From the NCBI GenBank assembly GCA_016707605.1, contig JADJHJ010000022.1:1-63239 (forward strand): a stretch of 63,239 nt of DNA, given 5' to 3'. Below, piece after piece: positions 32,793-41,494 of the stretch. Position numbers and translations under genes: made by a program. Origin of the DNA: Candidatus Promineofilum glycogenicum (GTDB lineage: Bacteria > Chloroflexota > Anaerolineae > Promineifilales > Promineifilaceae). The number at the start of each line of letters is the position of its first letter. Positions within the stretch are counted from its first letter, which is position 1. The notes under the pieces were generated by a model that was not told the origin of the DNA, did not search any database, and saw only the letters and a list, made by a program, of their open reading frames with translations.

Positions 32793-34772
32793 ATGGGCTT
32801 CATCCTCGACGGACTAGAAAGCGAAAGCTACGACCGGCAATACAGCGACCGCGACCTGATGCGGCGCATCGTCAGCTACTTCCGGCCCCACGGCCGCCGG
32901 ATGGCCATGATCGCCGTCATGATCACCCTCAACTCGGTCATGGGCGCGCTGGGGCCGATCGTCATCGCCCGCGCCGTGGGCCTGCTGGGCGACAACCCCG
33001 ACGCGGCAACGCTGAACGTGATGTTGTTGTTAGCCCTGGGCGTCAGCCTCATCGGCGTCTCGGCCTGGGTCTTCAACTACATCCGGCAGCTCTTCTCCGC
33101 CCGCGTGACCAGCAACGTCGTGCTGAAGCTGCGCGAGGACGTGTTCAACGCCACCGTGGCCCACGACCTCTCCTTCTACGACGAGCACCCGTCGGGCAAG
33201 ATCGTCAGCCGCGTCACGTCCGACACGCAGGACTTCGCCGAGGTGGTCAACCTGACGCTCAACCTGCTCAGCCAGGTATTGCTGGTCGTCATCCTCATGG
33301 TCTACCTGCTGACCATCAACGCCCGGCTGACGCTGCTGCTGGTGGCGATGGCCCCCTTCGCCGCGATCATGGCCCTCAGCTTCCGCCGTCTGGCCCGCCG
33401 CGTGACGACCAACGCCCGCCGCGTGACGGCCATCATCAACGCCCAGATTCAGGAGTCGATCAGCGGCATCCTGGTGGCCAAGAGCTTCCGCCAGGAGCCG
33501 GCTATCTACGCCACCTTCGACGCCAACAACCGCCAGGGCTACCGCGTCGGCCTGACGCGCGGCCTGACGCTGAGCGGCATCTTCCCCTTGCTGGGCATCG
33601 GCTCCGGGCTGGGCACGGCCGTGCTGGTCTACGCCGGCGGCCTGGCCACGCGCCCGAGCGCAACAGCGCCCATCGCCCCGGCCGAGTGGTATCTGTTCAT
33701 GCAGGCCGTGGGCTTCTTCTGGTTCCCCATGACCAGCATCGCCTCCTTCTGGAGCCAGTTCCAGGACGGCCTGTCGGCCGCCGAGCGCGTCTTTGCCCTG
33801 ATCGATCGGGAGCCGAAGGTGAAGCAGTTGGCCGCCGAGCCGGTAGGGGCACGCCGCGCAGGGGAGCAGGAGAGCAGGGGAGCAGGGGAGCCACGAGGGG
33901 ACGGATCACCCCTGCCCCCCCGCTCCCCCGCTCCCCTGCGGCCGACCGAGGCCGCGGCTGCTCCCCCCACACAGGGCCATATTGAGTTCCGCCACCTCCG
34001 CTTCAGCTACACCGACCGCGAAGTGGTCTTGCCCGACTTCTCGCTCGACATCCGCGCCGGGGAGACGGTGGCCCTGGTGGGCCACACCGGCGCGGGCAAG
34101 AGCAGCATCGGCAAGCTGATCATGCGCTTCTACGAGTTCCAGGGGGGCGAACTGCTCATCGACGGCCGCGACGTGCGCCGCCTCGACCTGGGGCAGTACC
34201 GGCGGCAGATCGGCCTGGTGCCCCAGGAGCCGTTCCTGTTCAGCGGCAGCGTGGCCGACAACGTGCGCTACGGCCGGCCGGAGGCCGGCGACGACGACGT
34301 GCTGCACGCGGCGCGGGCCATCAGCGGCGGCGAGTGGCTGGCGGCGCTGCCGGCCGGGCTACAGACCGACGTCGGCGAGCGCGGCGGCAACCTGAGCATG
34401 GGCCAGCGGCAACTGGTGGCCCTGGCCCGCGTCGTGCTGAAAGACCCGGCCATCTTCATCCTCGACGAAGCCACGGCCAGCGTTGACCCGTTTACCGAGG
34501 CCCAGATTCAGGAAGGGCTGCGCGAGATCATGCGCGAGCGCACGTCGCTGGTCATCGCCCATCGCCTGTTCACCGTCCGTCACGCCGACCGCATCATCGT
34601 CATGCGCGAGGGGCAGATCATCCAGCAGGGCACGCACGAGGCGCTGATGGCCGAGGGCGGGCACTACGCGGAGCTGTATAACACCTACTTCCGGCATCAG
34701 TCCTTGCAATACGTCGATGAGTGGGGCCGGCGGGCGTCGCAGGCCGACGCCGCCGGTGATAGTCACCAATAG
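32793..34772 (+). CDS. ABC exporter half-transporter, subunit 2
   Basis: A 659-residue protein from ATG 32793 with AAGAGA upstream. It has an exporter membrane domain and an ATPase domain with Walker A LVGHTGAGKSSIGKL, variant signature LSMGQRQLVALARVV (M instead of G) and Walker B IFILDEATASVD, which keeps the catalytic Glu. With subunit 1 (D-loop glutamate replaced, canonical signature) this fits an asymmetric heterodimer with one competent site. Residues about 350-390 (GARRAGEQESRGAGEPRGD...) are encoded by a GGGGAGCA-type hairpin and form a non-native linker between the membrane and ATPase domains. Transcription from the promoter at 30841 would cover both genes. Confidence 0.92.
   Translation: MGFILDGLESESYDRQYSDRDLMRRIVSYFRPHGRRMAMIAVMITLNSVMGALGPIVIARAVGLLGDNPDAATLNVMLLLALGVSLIGVSAWVFNYIRQLFSARVTSNVVLKLREDVFNATVAHDLSFYDEHPSGKIVSRVTSDTQDFAEVVNLTLNLLSQVLLVVILMVYLLTINARLTLLLVAMAPFAAIMALSFRRLARRVTTNARRVTAIINAQIQESISGILVAKSFRQEPAIYATFDANNRQGYRVGLTRGLTLSGIFPLLGIGSGLGTAVLVYAGGLATRPSATAPIAPAEWYLFMQAVGFFWFPMTSIASFWSQFQDGLSAAERVFALIDREPKVKQLAAEPVGARRAGEQESRGAGEPRGDGSPLPPRSPAPLRPTEAAAAPPTQGHIEFRHLRFSYTDREVVLPDFSLDIRAGETVALVGHTGAGKSSIGKLIMRFYEFQGGELLIDGRDVRRLDLGQYRRQIGLVPQEPFLFSGSVADNVRYGRPEAGDDDVLHAARAISGGEWLAALPAGLQTDVGERGGNLSMGQRQLVALARVVLKDPAIFILDEATASVDPFTEAQIQEGLREIMRERTSLVIAHRLFTVRHADRIIVMREGQIIQQGTHEALMAEGGHYAELYNTYFRHQSLQYVDEWGRRASQADAAGDSHQ
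33859..33940. repeat. In-frame hairpin with GGGGAGCA words, copy 2
   Basis: The left arm repeats GGGGAGCAGG and the right arm CCCGCTCCCCTGC; both are read through in the ABC subunit 2 gene. Confidence 0.82.
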
Positions 34773-34782
34773 GAGTGAAACC

Positions 34783-35154
34783 ATGCAACTGGGCGCGTTT
34801 TCCATCAGTCTGTCGGTCAAGGACATCGCCGCGTCGCGGGCCTTCTACGAGAAGTTCGGCTTCGAGGTTCTGGGCGGCAACCAGGATGAGAACTGGTTGA
34901 TCCTGAAGAACGGCGAAGCCGTCATCGGCCTGTTCCAGGGCATGTTCGAGGGCAACCTGTTGACCTTCAATCCCGGCTGGGATCAGAGCGCCAAGCCGGT
35001 GGGGCCGTTCACCGACGTGCGCGAGATTCAGCGCCGCTTGAAGGAACAGGGCATCGAGCTATCACCCGAGGCGGACGAAACGACGACGGGGCCGGGCTAC
35101 TTCTCGGCCGTTGACCCGGACGGCAACGTGATTCTGGTGGATCAGCACGTGTAG
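34783..35154 (+). CDS. VOC-family (glyoxalase/bleomycin-resistance-like) protein
   Basis: A 123-residue protein; AGGAGTG lies six bases before ATG 34783. Paired beta-alpha-beta-beta-beta modules are visible: FSISLSVKDIAASRAFYEKFGFEVLGG, WLILKNGEAVIGLFQGMF, and the closing GYFSAVDPDGNVILVDQHV. The metal-ligand positions of enzyme members (His early, Glu late) are not clearly kept: the first strand has S instead of H and the last motif reads NVILVDQH rather than having the usual E. It may therefore be a binding protein rather than an enzyme. It follows the ABC pair by ten bases and is probably cotranscribed, which could suggest sequestering of a compound the exporter handles. Confidence 0.85.
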   Translation: MQLGAFSISLSVKDIAASRAFYEKFGFEVLGGNQDENWLILKNGEAVIGLFQGMFEGNLLTFNPGWDQSAKPVGPFTDVREIQRRLKEQGIELSPEADETTTGPGYFSAVDPDGNVILVDQHV

Positions 35155-35166
35155 GACGGCGGGCTA

Positions 35167-35195
35167 TTGCCTATGACCTGCCGCGCTGCTATGCT
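35167..35195 (+). promoter_or_regulatory. Promoter giving a nearly leaderless hicB transcript
   Basis: TTGCCT (35167-35172), a 17-base spacer and TATGCT (35190-35195). The ATG begins only seven bases after the -10 box, so the transcript would start at or next to the start codon. No ribosome binding site is seen. Confidence 0.5.
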
Positions 35196-35201
35196 TTGCT
35201 C

Positions 35202-35444
35202 ATGTTAACCGACTACATCCGCGCCGCGCTCGCCCAGGCCCATTACGAAATTCTCGATGATGGCACGTTCTACGGCGATATTCCCGGCCTGCACGGCGTT
35301 CTGGCCAACGCCGGAACGTTGGAAGCGTGTCGGGCTGAGTTGCAGGACGTACTGGAAGAGTGGATCATTCTGGGCCTGCGCCTGGGGCACACCTTGCCGG
35401 GCGTCGGCGGCATCCAATTAGACGCGGCGCTTGAGAGTGCTTGA
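35202..35444 (+). CDS. hicB: HicB-family antitoxin
   Basis: An 80-residue protein of the short HicB type: YIRAALAQAHYEILDDGTFYGDIPGLHGVLANAGTLEAC forms the degenerate RNase-H-like fold, and RAELQDVLEEWIILGLRLGHTLP is the following helix. HicB blocks the HicA mRNA-cleaving toxin and represses the operon. Here the hicA frame that follows stops after 13 codons, so this antitoxin is an orphan unless it acts on another toxin. ATG 35202 is chosen; a TTG two codons earlier is possible. Confidence 0.82.
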   Translation: MLTDYIRAALAQAHYEILDDGTFYGDIPGLHGVLANAGTLEACRAELQDVLEEWIILGLRLGHTLPGVGGIQLDAALESA

Positions 35445-35485
35445 TGCCGTCGTTCGGCCCTATCAAGCGCGTCGATCTCATCTGA
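35444..35485 (+). pseudogene. hicA: hicA toxin remnant (first 13 codons then stop)
   Basis: ATG overlaps the hicB stop (TGATG) and reads MPSFGPIKRVDLI then TGA. This is the typical HicA N-terminus (MPxFGPIKRRDLI). The next part of HicA, with the G-x-H-x-x-F/Y catalytic histidine, does not appear in any frame downstream; new DNA starts right after. The toxin was removed while the antitoxin stayed whole. Confidence 0.72.
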
Positions 35486-35555
35486 TCGCCCTTCTCTCGC
35501 CTCTCCTCGCCCATCCTTGTATAATCCCCCTCATCGTGCCGCCAGGGAGGACGAG

Positions 35556-37340
35556 ATGGCGCTGATCGAACTGAGCATGATCACCGGCGCGATCGTCGGG
35601 ATGGCCGCCGAGACGGGCTTCAAGGCCCTCGGCCAGTCAGAGGCGGCCGTGCGCGTCCGCAAGCGCCTGAGGCTGGCCGACCGCCCCGCCCCCGGCGATT
35701 TCGCGGCCCTCTACCGCCACGCCCTGGTCGAGTGGGGCGTCTTCAAGCCCGAACCCGTCCTGGCCTTCTTTCGCGACAAGCGCATCGTCGATGCCTTCGA
35801 GCGCGCCTACCGCGCCGGCGACCCGGCCATCCTGCAAACCGAGGCGGCCGAGTACGTCCGCTGGGCCGACGAGTCCGGCGCTTTCCGCCAACTGGAGTAC
35901 GACCCGCGGCGCGAGATCGCCGAGTTCGCGGCCACGTTCGACGCCATCGTCAGCTTTTCGCGCACGGCCGTTGAGGTGCGGCAGGACGAGGCGCTGGCCC
36001 ATCTGGCGCGCGAACTGGCGGAGGTGCGCGCGGCCCTGGCACAAATAGCCGCCGGGCGGGCCGCCGTTGGCGACGTCCACTTCTCCGGCCAGTTCCACAA
36101 CGTCATCATCAATCTCCTCTCCCAACTGAAGGACAGCCGGCAGACCATTGGCGGCGCAACCACGGGCGAACCCTTGCCGCCGCTGGACGAGCACGGCCGC
36201 CCGCCGCTGCCCGACGCCAGCCGTGACCTGCCCCCCGGCTCCCGCGTCCCCTACGATCCCAACCCCCTCTTCACCGGCCGCGAGGACGAACTGCGCGCCC
36301 TGGCCCACGACCTGCTCTACGCCCCGGCCGGCGCGCCGGTCGTCATCGCCACCGGCATCGGCGGCATCGGCAAGACGCAACTGGCCGTCGAGTTCACCCA
36401 CCGCTATGGCTGCTTTTTCGCCGGCGGCGTGCAGTGGGTCAGCCTGGCCGACGGCGACCCGGCGGCCGTGGCCCGCGAGGTGGCCGAGTGCGGCGCAGTA
36501 ATGAAGCTGTGGACGGCGGCCGAGGAGAAAGAGCTGGCGATCGCCGAGAGGGTCCAGCGGACGCAGCGTCAGTGGCAGGGGACGGAGCCGCGGCTGCTCG
36601 TCTTTGACAATTGTGATGGCCACGGGCGGCAGGCGGCATGGCGGCTGCTGGACGAGTGGCGGCCGGTGGGTGGCGGGGCGCGTGTTCTTGTCACTAGCCG
36701 CAGTGATGTGTGGCCGGCCGGCTTCGCCGCGCTGGGCGTGCCGGCGCTACCGCGGCCGGATAGCATCGTCCTGCTGCGCGAGTATCTGACGAAGGGAAAG
36801 GAGAAGCGCCAGGAAAGTGACGTCGATCTGGACAAGGTAGCCGGCGTGCTGGGCGACCTGCCGCTGGCCCTGACCCTGGCCGGCAGTTATTTAGCCGCCT
36901 ATCCCGGCATTCCGGTGGCGGCCTATCTGCAACGGCTGGCCGGGACGGACGTTCTGGAGGTGCTGGGGCCGCGCGAAGAAAACGCGCCCTACGCCTGGAC
37001 GAAGCACGACCTCGACGTGGCCCGCACCTTCCGCGTCAGCCTCGACCGCTTGCAGCCGGACGAGAGCGCCACCGACGCCGCGGCGCGGCGGCTGCTGGCC
37101 GGCGCGGCCTGCCTCGTGCCCGGCGAGCCGTTCCCGCGCGAGTTGCTGTTGGGGATGCTGGCCGAAAGCGACGATCTGCACCGGCCCGAAGACGCCCTGC
37201 GGCGGCTGCTGGCGCTGGGTCTGCTGGAGCGGGCGGGCGAGGGGCGGCTGCGGCTGCACCGGCTGCTGCCCGCTTTGGAGGAGGGGGCCTGGCCAAGACG
37301 CAACGGCAACGAAGGGCAAAGCAAGAAGGCGTGGGCATGA
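35556..37340 (+). CDS. STAND (NB-ARC-type) NTPase, probably truncated before its TPR tail
   Basis: ATG 35556 follows GGGAGGACGAG. Residues 1-190 are an unknown N-terminal helical region (an effector or effector-associated domain). The NTPase follows: PNPLFTGREDELRALAHDLL, Walker A ATGIGGIGKTQLAVEF, Walker B RLLVFDNCD, RVLVTSRSD (sensor 1) and LPLALTLAGSYLAAYPG (GxP motif). A winged-helix stretch RRLLALGLLERAGEGRLRLHRLL ends at about residue 580. Then the frame goes into EEGAWPRRNGNEGQSKKAWA and stops, where related proteins continue into TPRs. TPR coding units resume in the DNA at 37525. STAND NTPases oligomerise on sensing a ligand and often act in regulation or phage defence. Confidence 0.8.
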   Translation: MALIELSMITGAIVGMAAETGFKALGQSEAAVRVRKRLRLADRPAPGDFAALYRHALVEWGVFKPEPVLAFFRDKRIVDAFERAYRAGDPAILQTEAAEYVRWADESGAFRQLEYDPRREIAEFAATFDAIVSFSRTAVEVRQDEALAHLARELAEVRAALAQIAAGRAAVGDVHFSGQFHNVIINLLSQLKDSRQTIGGATTGEPLPPLDEHGRPPLPDASRDLPPGSRVPYDPNPLFTGREDELRALAHDLLYAPAGAPVVIATGIGGIGKTQLAVEFTHRYGCFFAGGVQWVSLADGDPAAVAREVAECGAVMKLWTAAEEKELAIAERVQRTQRQWQGTEPRLLVFDNCDGHGRQAAWRLLDEWRPVGGGARVLVTSRSDVWPAGFAALGVPALPRPDSIVLLREYLTKGKEKRQESDVDLDKVAGVLGDLPLALTLAGSYLAAYPGIPVAAYLQRLAGTDVLEVLGPREENAPYAWTKHDLDVARTFRVSLDRLQPDESATDAAARRLLAGAACLVPGEPFPRELLLGMLAESDDLHRPEDALRRLLALGLLERAGEGRLRLHRLLPALEEGAWPRRNGNEGQSKKAWA

Positions 37341-38290
37341 TGGCCAGCGCGAGAGGATGGAAGAGGCAGCCCACGGCCTGGTCGCAGAGGCAGAATAAAG
37401 CGGTCGACCCGCGGGCGCTGCGGGGTGGGTGGGTGGCTTCCACCACCTGACACTGGGATGTGGGCGGGCAAGACGCGCATCGGTCAGCCAACATGCAATG
37501 AGCATGGGCTACCTGATAATGAGGGCGACCTGGCCGGGGCGCGGCCGGCCTACGAGCGCGCCCTGGCCATCGTCGAGCGCATCCTCGGTCCGGAGCACCC
37601 CGATACGGCGGGGAGCCTCAACAACCTGGGCTACCTGCTGCAAGCGCAGGGCGACCTGGCCGGGGCGCGGCCGTACTACGAGCGCGCCCTGGCCATCCGC
37701 GAGCGCGTCCTCGGCCCGGAGCACCCCGCTACGGCGCTGAGCCTCAACAACCTAGGCTGCTGCGGGCGCAGGGCGACCTGGCCGGGGCGCGGCCGTACTT
37801 CGAGCGCGCCCTGGCCATCCGCGAGCGCGTCCTCGGCCCGGAGCACCCCGATACGGCGCTGAGCCTCAACAACCTGGGCGCGCTGCTGCAAGCGCAGGGC
37901 GACCTGGCCGGGGCGCGGCCGTACTACGAGCGCGCCCTGGCCATCCGCGAGCGCGTCCTCGGCCCGGAGCACCCCGCCACGGCGGGGAGCCTCAACAACC
38001 TGGGCGCGCTGCTGCAGGCGCAGGGCGACCTGGGCGGGGGCGCGACTCGAGCGCGCCCTGGCCATCCGCGACGCGTCCTCGGCCCGGAGCACCCCGACAC
38101 GGCGCGAGCCTCAACAACAGCGCAGGGCGACCTGGCCGGGGCGCGGCCGTACACCGAGCGCGCCCTGGCCATCCGCGAGCGCGTCCTCGGCCCGGAGCAC
38201 CCCGACACGGCGCAGAGCCTCAACAACCTGGGCGTCCTGGCTGCCACAGGGCGACCGGCGGGCGCGGCCGTACTACGCGCCGGGCGCTGG
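37341..38290 (+). pseudogene. Decayed TPR tail of the STAND NTPase: seven 126-bp tandem units with indels
   Basis: Seven copies of a 42-codon TPR unit start (at the GCGACCTGGCC word) at 37525, 37651, 37773, 37899, 38025, 38127 and 38251. Spacings are 126, 122, 126, 126, 102 and 124, so three steps are out of frame. An intact unit reads GDLAGARPYYERALAIRERV, then LGPEHPATA and LSLNNLG. The first two units form a frame from 37425 with no linkage to the NTPase frame. Loss grows toward the right end. This could be true decay by slippage, or a misassembled repeat array. Bases 37341-37524 between them show no recognisable domain. Confidence 0.8.
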
Positions 38291-38376
38291 GATTTAGGAG
38301 GACCGGGTTTCGGCCGAACCATCCTTGAGACGCGCAGGCTAGGCCGATCGGGCCTTCTTGTCCGTCAGCGCAGAAT

Positions 38377-38416
38377 CGAACACGGATGGCGTGGATGGAC
38401 GCGGATTTCACGCTAG
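38377..38416. repeat. Half-element of the CACGGATGG/GACGCGGAT family
   Basis: GAACACGGATGGCGTGGATGGACGCGGATTTCACG resembles one arm of the hairpin at 63050-63110. The stretch 38291-38441 holds no gene that I can recognise beyond this. Confidence 0.6.
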
Positions 38417-38441
38417 ACAGAACGGTTCTGACCCGTGAGAA

Positions 38442-38718
38442 TCAGGCCGCCCACCCTCTGCCCACCGCAACATGCCCGCAGGGGCGGGACAAAGGGACGC
38501 CGATCGGTCCGCCGCCCGGCCAGACGACCGTCGCTGCCGGATCGACTCGCCCCTGCACCGATGACAGCCTTTCGGGCAGGGCCGCGAAGACGCCGCGAAA
38601 CTCGATTAGCTCGGGTACATTGACTTCGCCGATTGCGCCGTCCTCGAAATGGAGGCGCAGGCGGTAACTGTCAAGTGGTGTTACACGACACTTTTGGCAT
38701 GGGAAGCTTGTTCTTCAT
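38442..38718 (-). pseudogene. DUF2442-family protein, frameshifted
   Basis: On the minus strand one frame reads VTPLDSYRLRLHFEDGAIGEV, NVPELIEFRGVFAAL and VQGRVDPAATVVWPGG, then a non-homologous tail to TGA at 38442. These are the signature strands of DUF2442 (xxPLDxYRLRLxFxDG, F+GVFxxL, xVDPxxxTVVWPxG). The start lies in another frame: ATG at 38718 or 38700 reads ...MPKVS and joins if one T is removed at TCGTGTA. DUF2442 proteins often accompany DUF4160 proteins in toxin-antitoxin-like pairs; no partner remains. Like hicA and AbiEii nearby, it is a relic. It is too short to be noticed by ordinary gene finding. Confidence 0.6.
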
Positions 38719-38826
38719 TGCGCCCGCAACCAGGCTACAACAACGCTTCAAGGGTCGCACCTTCAATAGATCCAAGGCTACCGGCGCGGCATCGCACTGA
38801 CCCCGGCACACTGCCAAGCCCGGCCC

Positions 38827-39896
38827 CTATATCAACCCCTCCCCCCGATACCACCCCACCGTCCGCTCCACCCCTTCCCGCAGCTCCACTCGCGGCGCAA
38901 AGCCCAGTTCGCGCTCCGCTTTGGCGTAGGTCGAGCGCCGGTTCTCGCTAAAGAAGGCCACCCCGGTGCGGCTGAGGGGCACGTCGCGGCCGAGCAGCTT
39001 GCCGGCCGCCTCCAGCCCGGCCGCGCCCAGCCAGGCCAGCGGCACGGGCACGCGCCAACGCGGCGGCGGCACGCCCAGCGCGGCGGCAATCGTCTCGGCC
39101 AGCTCGCGGAAGGGCAGCGGCCGCGGCCCGGCGATGTGGTAGACGCCCCCCGGCGCGCCCCGCCGCAGACAGGCCAGCAGCCCGTCGACCATGTCATCGA
39201 CGTAGGTCGGGTGGCAGGTGTTCGCGCCGTCGCCGATGTAGAAGAACAGGCCGCGCTGGATGGCACGGAACAGGCCCAGCACGTGCACGTCGCCGGGGCC
39301 GTAGATGAACTCCGGCCGGGCGACGACCAGCGGCAGGCCGTCGCGGGCGAACCCGGCGGCCACCGCCTCACCCAGGGCCTTGCTGCGCTCGTAGGCGTTG
39401 CTGGGAGCCAGGGGGAAGACTCGTCGAAGGATGAAGGATGAAGGCGGAAGGATGAATCCCGGAGCGGCGGTTCTGAACTCATCCTTCCGCCTTCATCCTT
39501 CATCCCTGCTTGTCGGACCGGGCCGAGGACGCCGGCGCTGCTGACGTGCAGGACGCGCAGGCCGGCCGCCGTGCGCCCCTGCTGCCAGGCCCGTTCGACG
39601 GCCGCCAGCACGTGCCCCACACCCTCGGCGTTAATCCGGTTGTAGGTCGCCGCGCTGACCCCCGCCCGGCCCAGCATCCCCGCGGCGTGGATGACCCACG
39701 TCGCGCCGTCGAACAGGCCGTCGAGGCCGGCCGGGGTGGTGATGTCGCCGCTGTGGAACGTCACCGGCACGCCGGCCAGCCGCGAGCGGTCGGAGCCGGG
39801 CAGCGTCAGGGCGTGGAGTTCCACCCCCTCGGCCGCCAGCCGCCGCGCCAGCGCCCCACCGACAAACCCGGTCGCCCCGGTCAGCACGACTTTCAT
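38827..39896 (-). CDS. NAD-dependent epimerase/dehydratase (extended SDR), broken by a hairpin insertion
   Basis: The N-terminal frame from ATG 39896 begins MKVVLTGATGFVGGALARRL (NAD-binding GxxGxxG) and continues to VLHVSSAGVLG, then runs into the inserted hairpin (39425-39505) and leaves frame. The C-terminal frame holds LAPSNAYERSKALGEAVAAG (YxxxK catalytic pair), PEFIYGPGDVHVLGLFRAI, GVYHIAGPRPLPFRELA and ends at 38827. One missing C in the run CCCCC at about 39415, or the insertion itself, separates them. The family converts nucleotide sugars or reduces sugar/steroid-type substrates; the substrate here is unknown. The C-terminal piece has its own possible GTG or ATG start near 39363, but without the NAD site it would be inactive. 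Confidence 0.82.
39425..39505. repeat. Hairpin with GGATGAA heptamer words inside the epimerase gene
   Basis: AAGGATGAAGGATGAAGGCGG and the inverse CCGCCTTCATCCTTCATCC flank a short GC-rich loop that itself holds GGATGAA and TCATCC. Confidence 0.9.
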
Positions 39897-39915
39897 GGCT
39901 TTACCTCGAGCAAAG

Positions 39916-40012
39916 AGCTCACGCAAAGGCGCAAAGGCGCAAAGGCGCAAAGAAGAGAAGAAAGAATCTTCTTCCTTGGCGTCTTTGCCCCTCCGCGCCT
40001 TTGCGTGAGCGC
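39916..40012. repeat. Hairpin repeat, CTCACGCAAAGGCGC family, copy 3
   Basis: The left arm has CTCACGCAAAGGCGCAAAGG with three tandem GCAAAGGC units; the right arm has CGCGCCTTTGCGTGAG. It separates the epimerase start from the dehydrogenase stop. Confidence 0.88.
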
Positions 40013-40020
40013 CTTCAAAT

Positions 40021-41352
40021 CTAGCGCACCGACACCTTGTAGATCGTGCCGTCCATGTAGACCCCGGCGTAGAGGCCGCCGCTGTTGTCCTCGCCGAAGG
40101 TGCTGATGGGCAGGACGGTGTCGCCGGCCGGGTCGACCTGCCACTGGCTGCCCTGGCGCGCCATCGTCCACAGTTGCCCGGTGCACCAGTCGGCGAAGAA
40201 GTAGCGGCCGTGCAGCGTGGTGTACTTCAGGCCGCGATAGAGAGAGCCGCCGATGATGGAACAGCCGCCCTGGCTGTGGTTGTACTCAAACACCGGCGCG
40301 ACGTACTGCCGGGGCGGTGTGCACGAACTGGCCACCTGGGGGTGCGTGGCGGCGTAATTAAAGGTGCCTTCCCAGCAGTGCCAGCCGAAGTTGGCCCCGC
40401 CGCCGGCGTTGCCGGGCCAGTAGTTGACCTCTTCGCGCTGCCACTCGCCCACGTCGGCCAGGTACATGTCGCCGTTGAGCGGGTCGATGGCGATGCGCCA
40501 CGGGTTGCGCAAGCCCTTCATCCACAACTCGTCGCAGCCGGCGTCGCCCCGCCAGGGGTTGTCGCGCGGGACGGAGTAGCGGCCGTTGATGCCGCAGTCG
40601 GGCGCGGTTCCGCGCGTCGGGTTCACGTCGATGCGCAGGATGGAGCCGAAGATGGTGTCGCGCCGCTGGGCGAAGTTGTTGGGGTCGCCGGGCACACCCC
40701 ACGGGTCATAGGGGTCCGGCCCGCCGTCGCCGATGGGGATGTAGAGATAGCCGTCCGGCCCGAAGGTCAGATCGCCGGCGTTGTGGACGGCGCTCAGATT
40801 GCCCGCGCTGTCCTTGTCCGGCTTGCGCTCAAAGAGCAGGGGCTGAAACGTCTGCGTGTTGACCTTGTTGGGGTTGTTGGGGCTGACGGCCACGCGCGTG
40901 ACGGTGAAGGTGCGCGGCGTGGTGTGGGCAAAGTAGATGTTGGGATTGGCCGGATAGTCGGGATGGAAGGCCAGGCCCAGGAAGCCCTGCTCGAAGTCGT
41001 TCTCGTTGCCGTCGCCCCCCAGTTGCACCAGATGGCGAACGTCCATGAACGGCTCGGGGAGAACCGTGCCGTTGGGATAGACGATGTGGACGATGCCCTC
41101 GCGCGTGGCCACGAACAGCCGCTCGTCGCCGGCGTTGGCGATGTCGGTGATGGTCAGGCTGCCCAGGTCGACCAGAGGCGTGAAATCGAACTGCGGCGGC
41201 AGCGGCTCCACGCGGACGAAGGGCATGTAGGCCCTGGATGGCGTGGCGTCGTCCGAAGCGTCCGCGCCGGAGGCAGCCACAATGATAACCAGAGCGAGCA
41301 GCGGCAGCGCCAGCCACAATCGGCGCATTGAGCCGAACGATGAAGCGTCCAT
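40021..41352 (-). CDS. PQQ-type glucose/sorbosone dehydrogenase-like secreted protein
   Basis: A 443-residue protein from ATG 41352 (AAGGAG twelve bases upstream). Signal peptide MRRLWLALPLLALVIIVAASGADA, then a six-bladed beta-propeller of the GSDH/Yli/HHIP type: LTITDIANAGDERLFVATREG, FEQGFLGLAFHPDY, HNAGDLTFGPDGYLYIPIGDGG, GSILRIDVNP and WMKGLRNPWRIAIDPLNGDMYLADVGEW. These are the usual PQQ- and calcium-binding blades of soluble aldose sugar dehydrogenases, with the His in the HNAGDLTF segment as the likely catalytic base. It probably oxidises sugars outside the cell. YMPFVRVEP after the signal resembles linkers found in other secreted proteins here (LPHIRF at 42560). Confidence 0.9.
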   Translation of the reverse strand: MDASSFGSMRRLWLALPLLALVIIVAASGADASDDATPSRAYMPFVRVEPLPPQFDFTPLVDLGSLTITDIANAGDERLFVATREGIVHIVYPNGTVLPEPFMDVRHLVQLGGDGNENDFEQGFLGLAFHPDYPANPNIYFAHTTPRTFTVTRVAVSPNNPNKVNTQTFQPLLFERKPDKDSAGNLSAVHNAGDLTFGPDGYLYIPIGDGGPDPYDPWGVPGDPNNFAQRRDTIFGSILRIDVNPTRGTAPDCGINGRYSVPRDNPWRGDAGCDELWMKGLRNPWRIAIDPLNGDMYLADVGEWQREEVNYWPGNAGGGANFGWHCWEGTFNYAATHPQVASSCTPPRQYVAPVFEYNHSQGGCSIIGGSLYRGLKYTTLHGRYFFADWCTGQLWTMARQGSQWQVDPAGDTVLPISTFGEDNSGGLYAGVYMDGTIYKVSVR

Positions 41353-41428
41353 GTGTTGTTGCTCCTTACGTGGCCGGTCGGCGGCGACTCCCGGCAGCCG
41401 TCCGGCAGGGTGTGCTATGCCTGTGAAT

Positions 41429-41442
41429 TCTATCACGATAGA
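41429..41442. promoter_or_regulatory. Perfect 14-base palindrome upstream of the dehydrogenase
   Basis: TCTATCACGATAGA lies about 77 bases upstream of the gene start and overlaps TAGAAT on the coding strand, which could be a -10 box. It may be an operator; no -35 match is visible. Confidence 0.3.
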
Positions 41443-41494
41443 GTGTTGGGGTCTTCTGGGATTGCGCGATTGCTAACGACGCGGCTACTACGGG

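Noticed and set aside
37525..38290. CRISPR or satellite DNA
   Set aside because: Units are 126 bases long and encode 42-residue TPRs.
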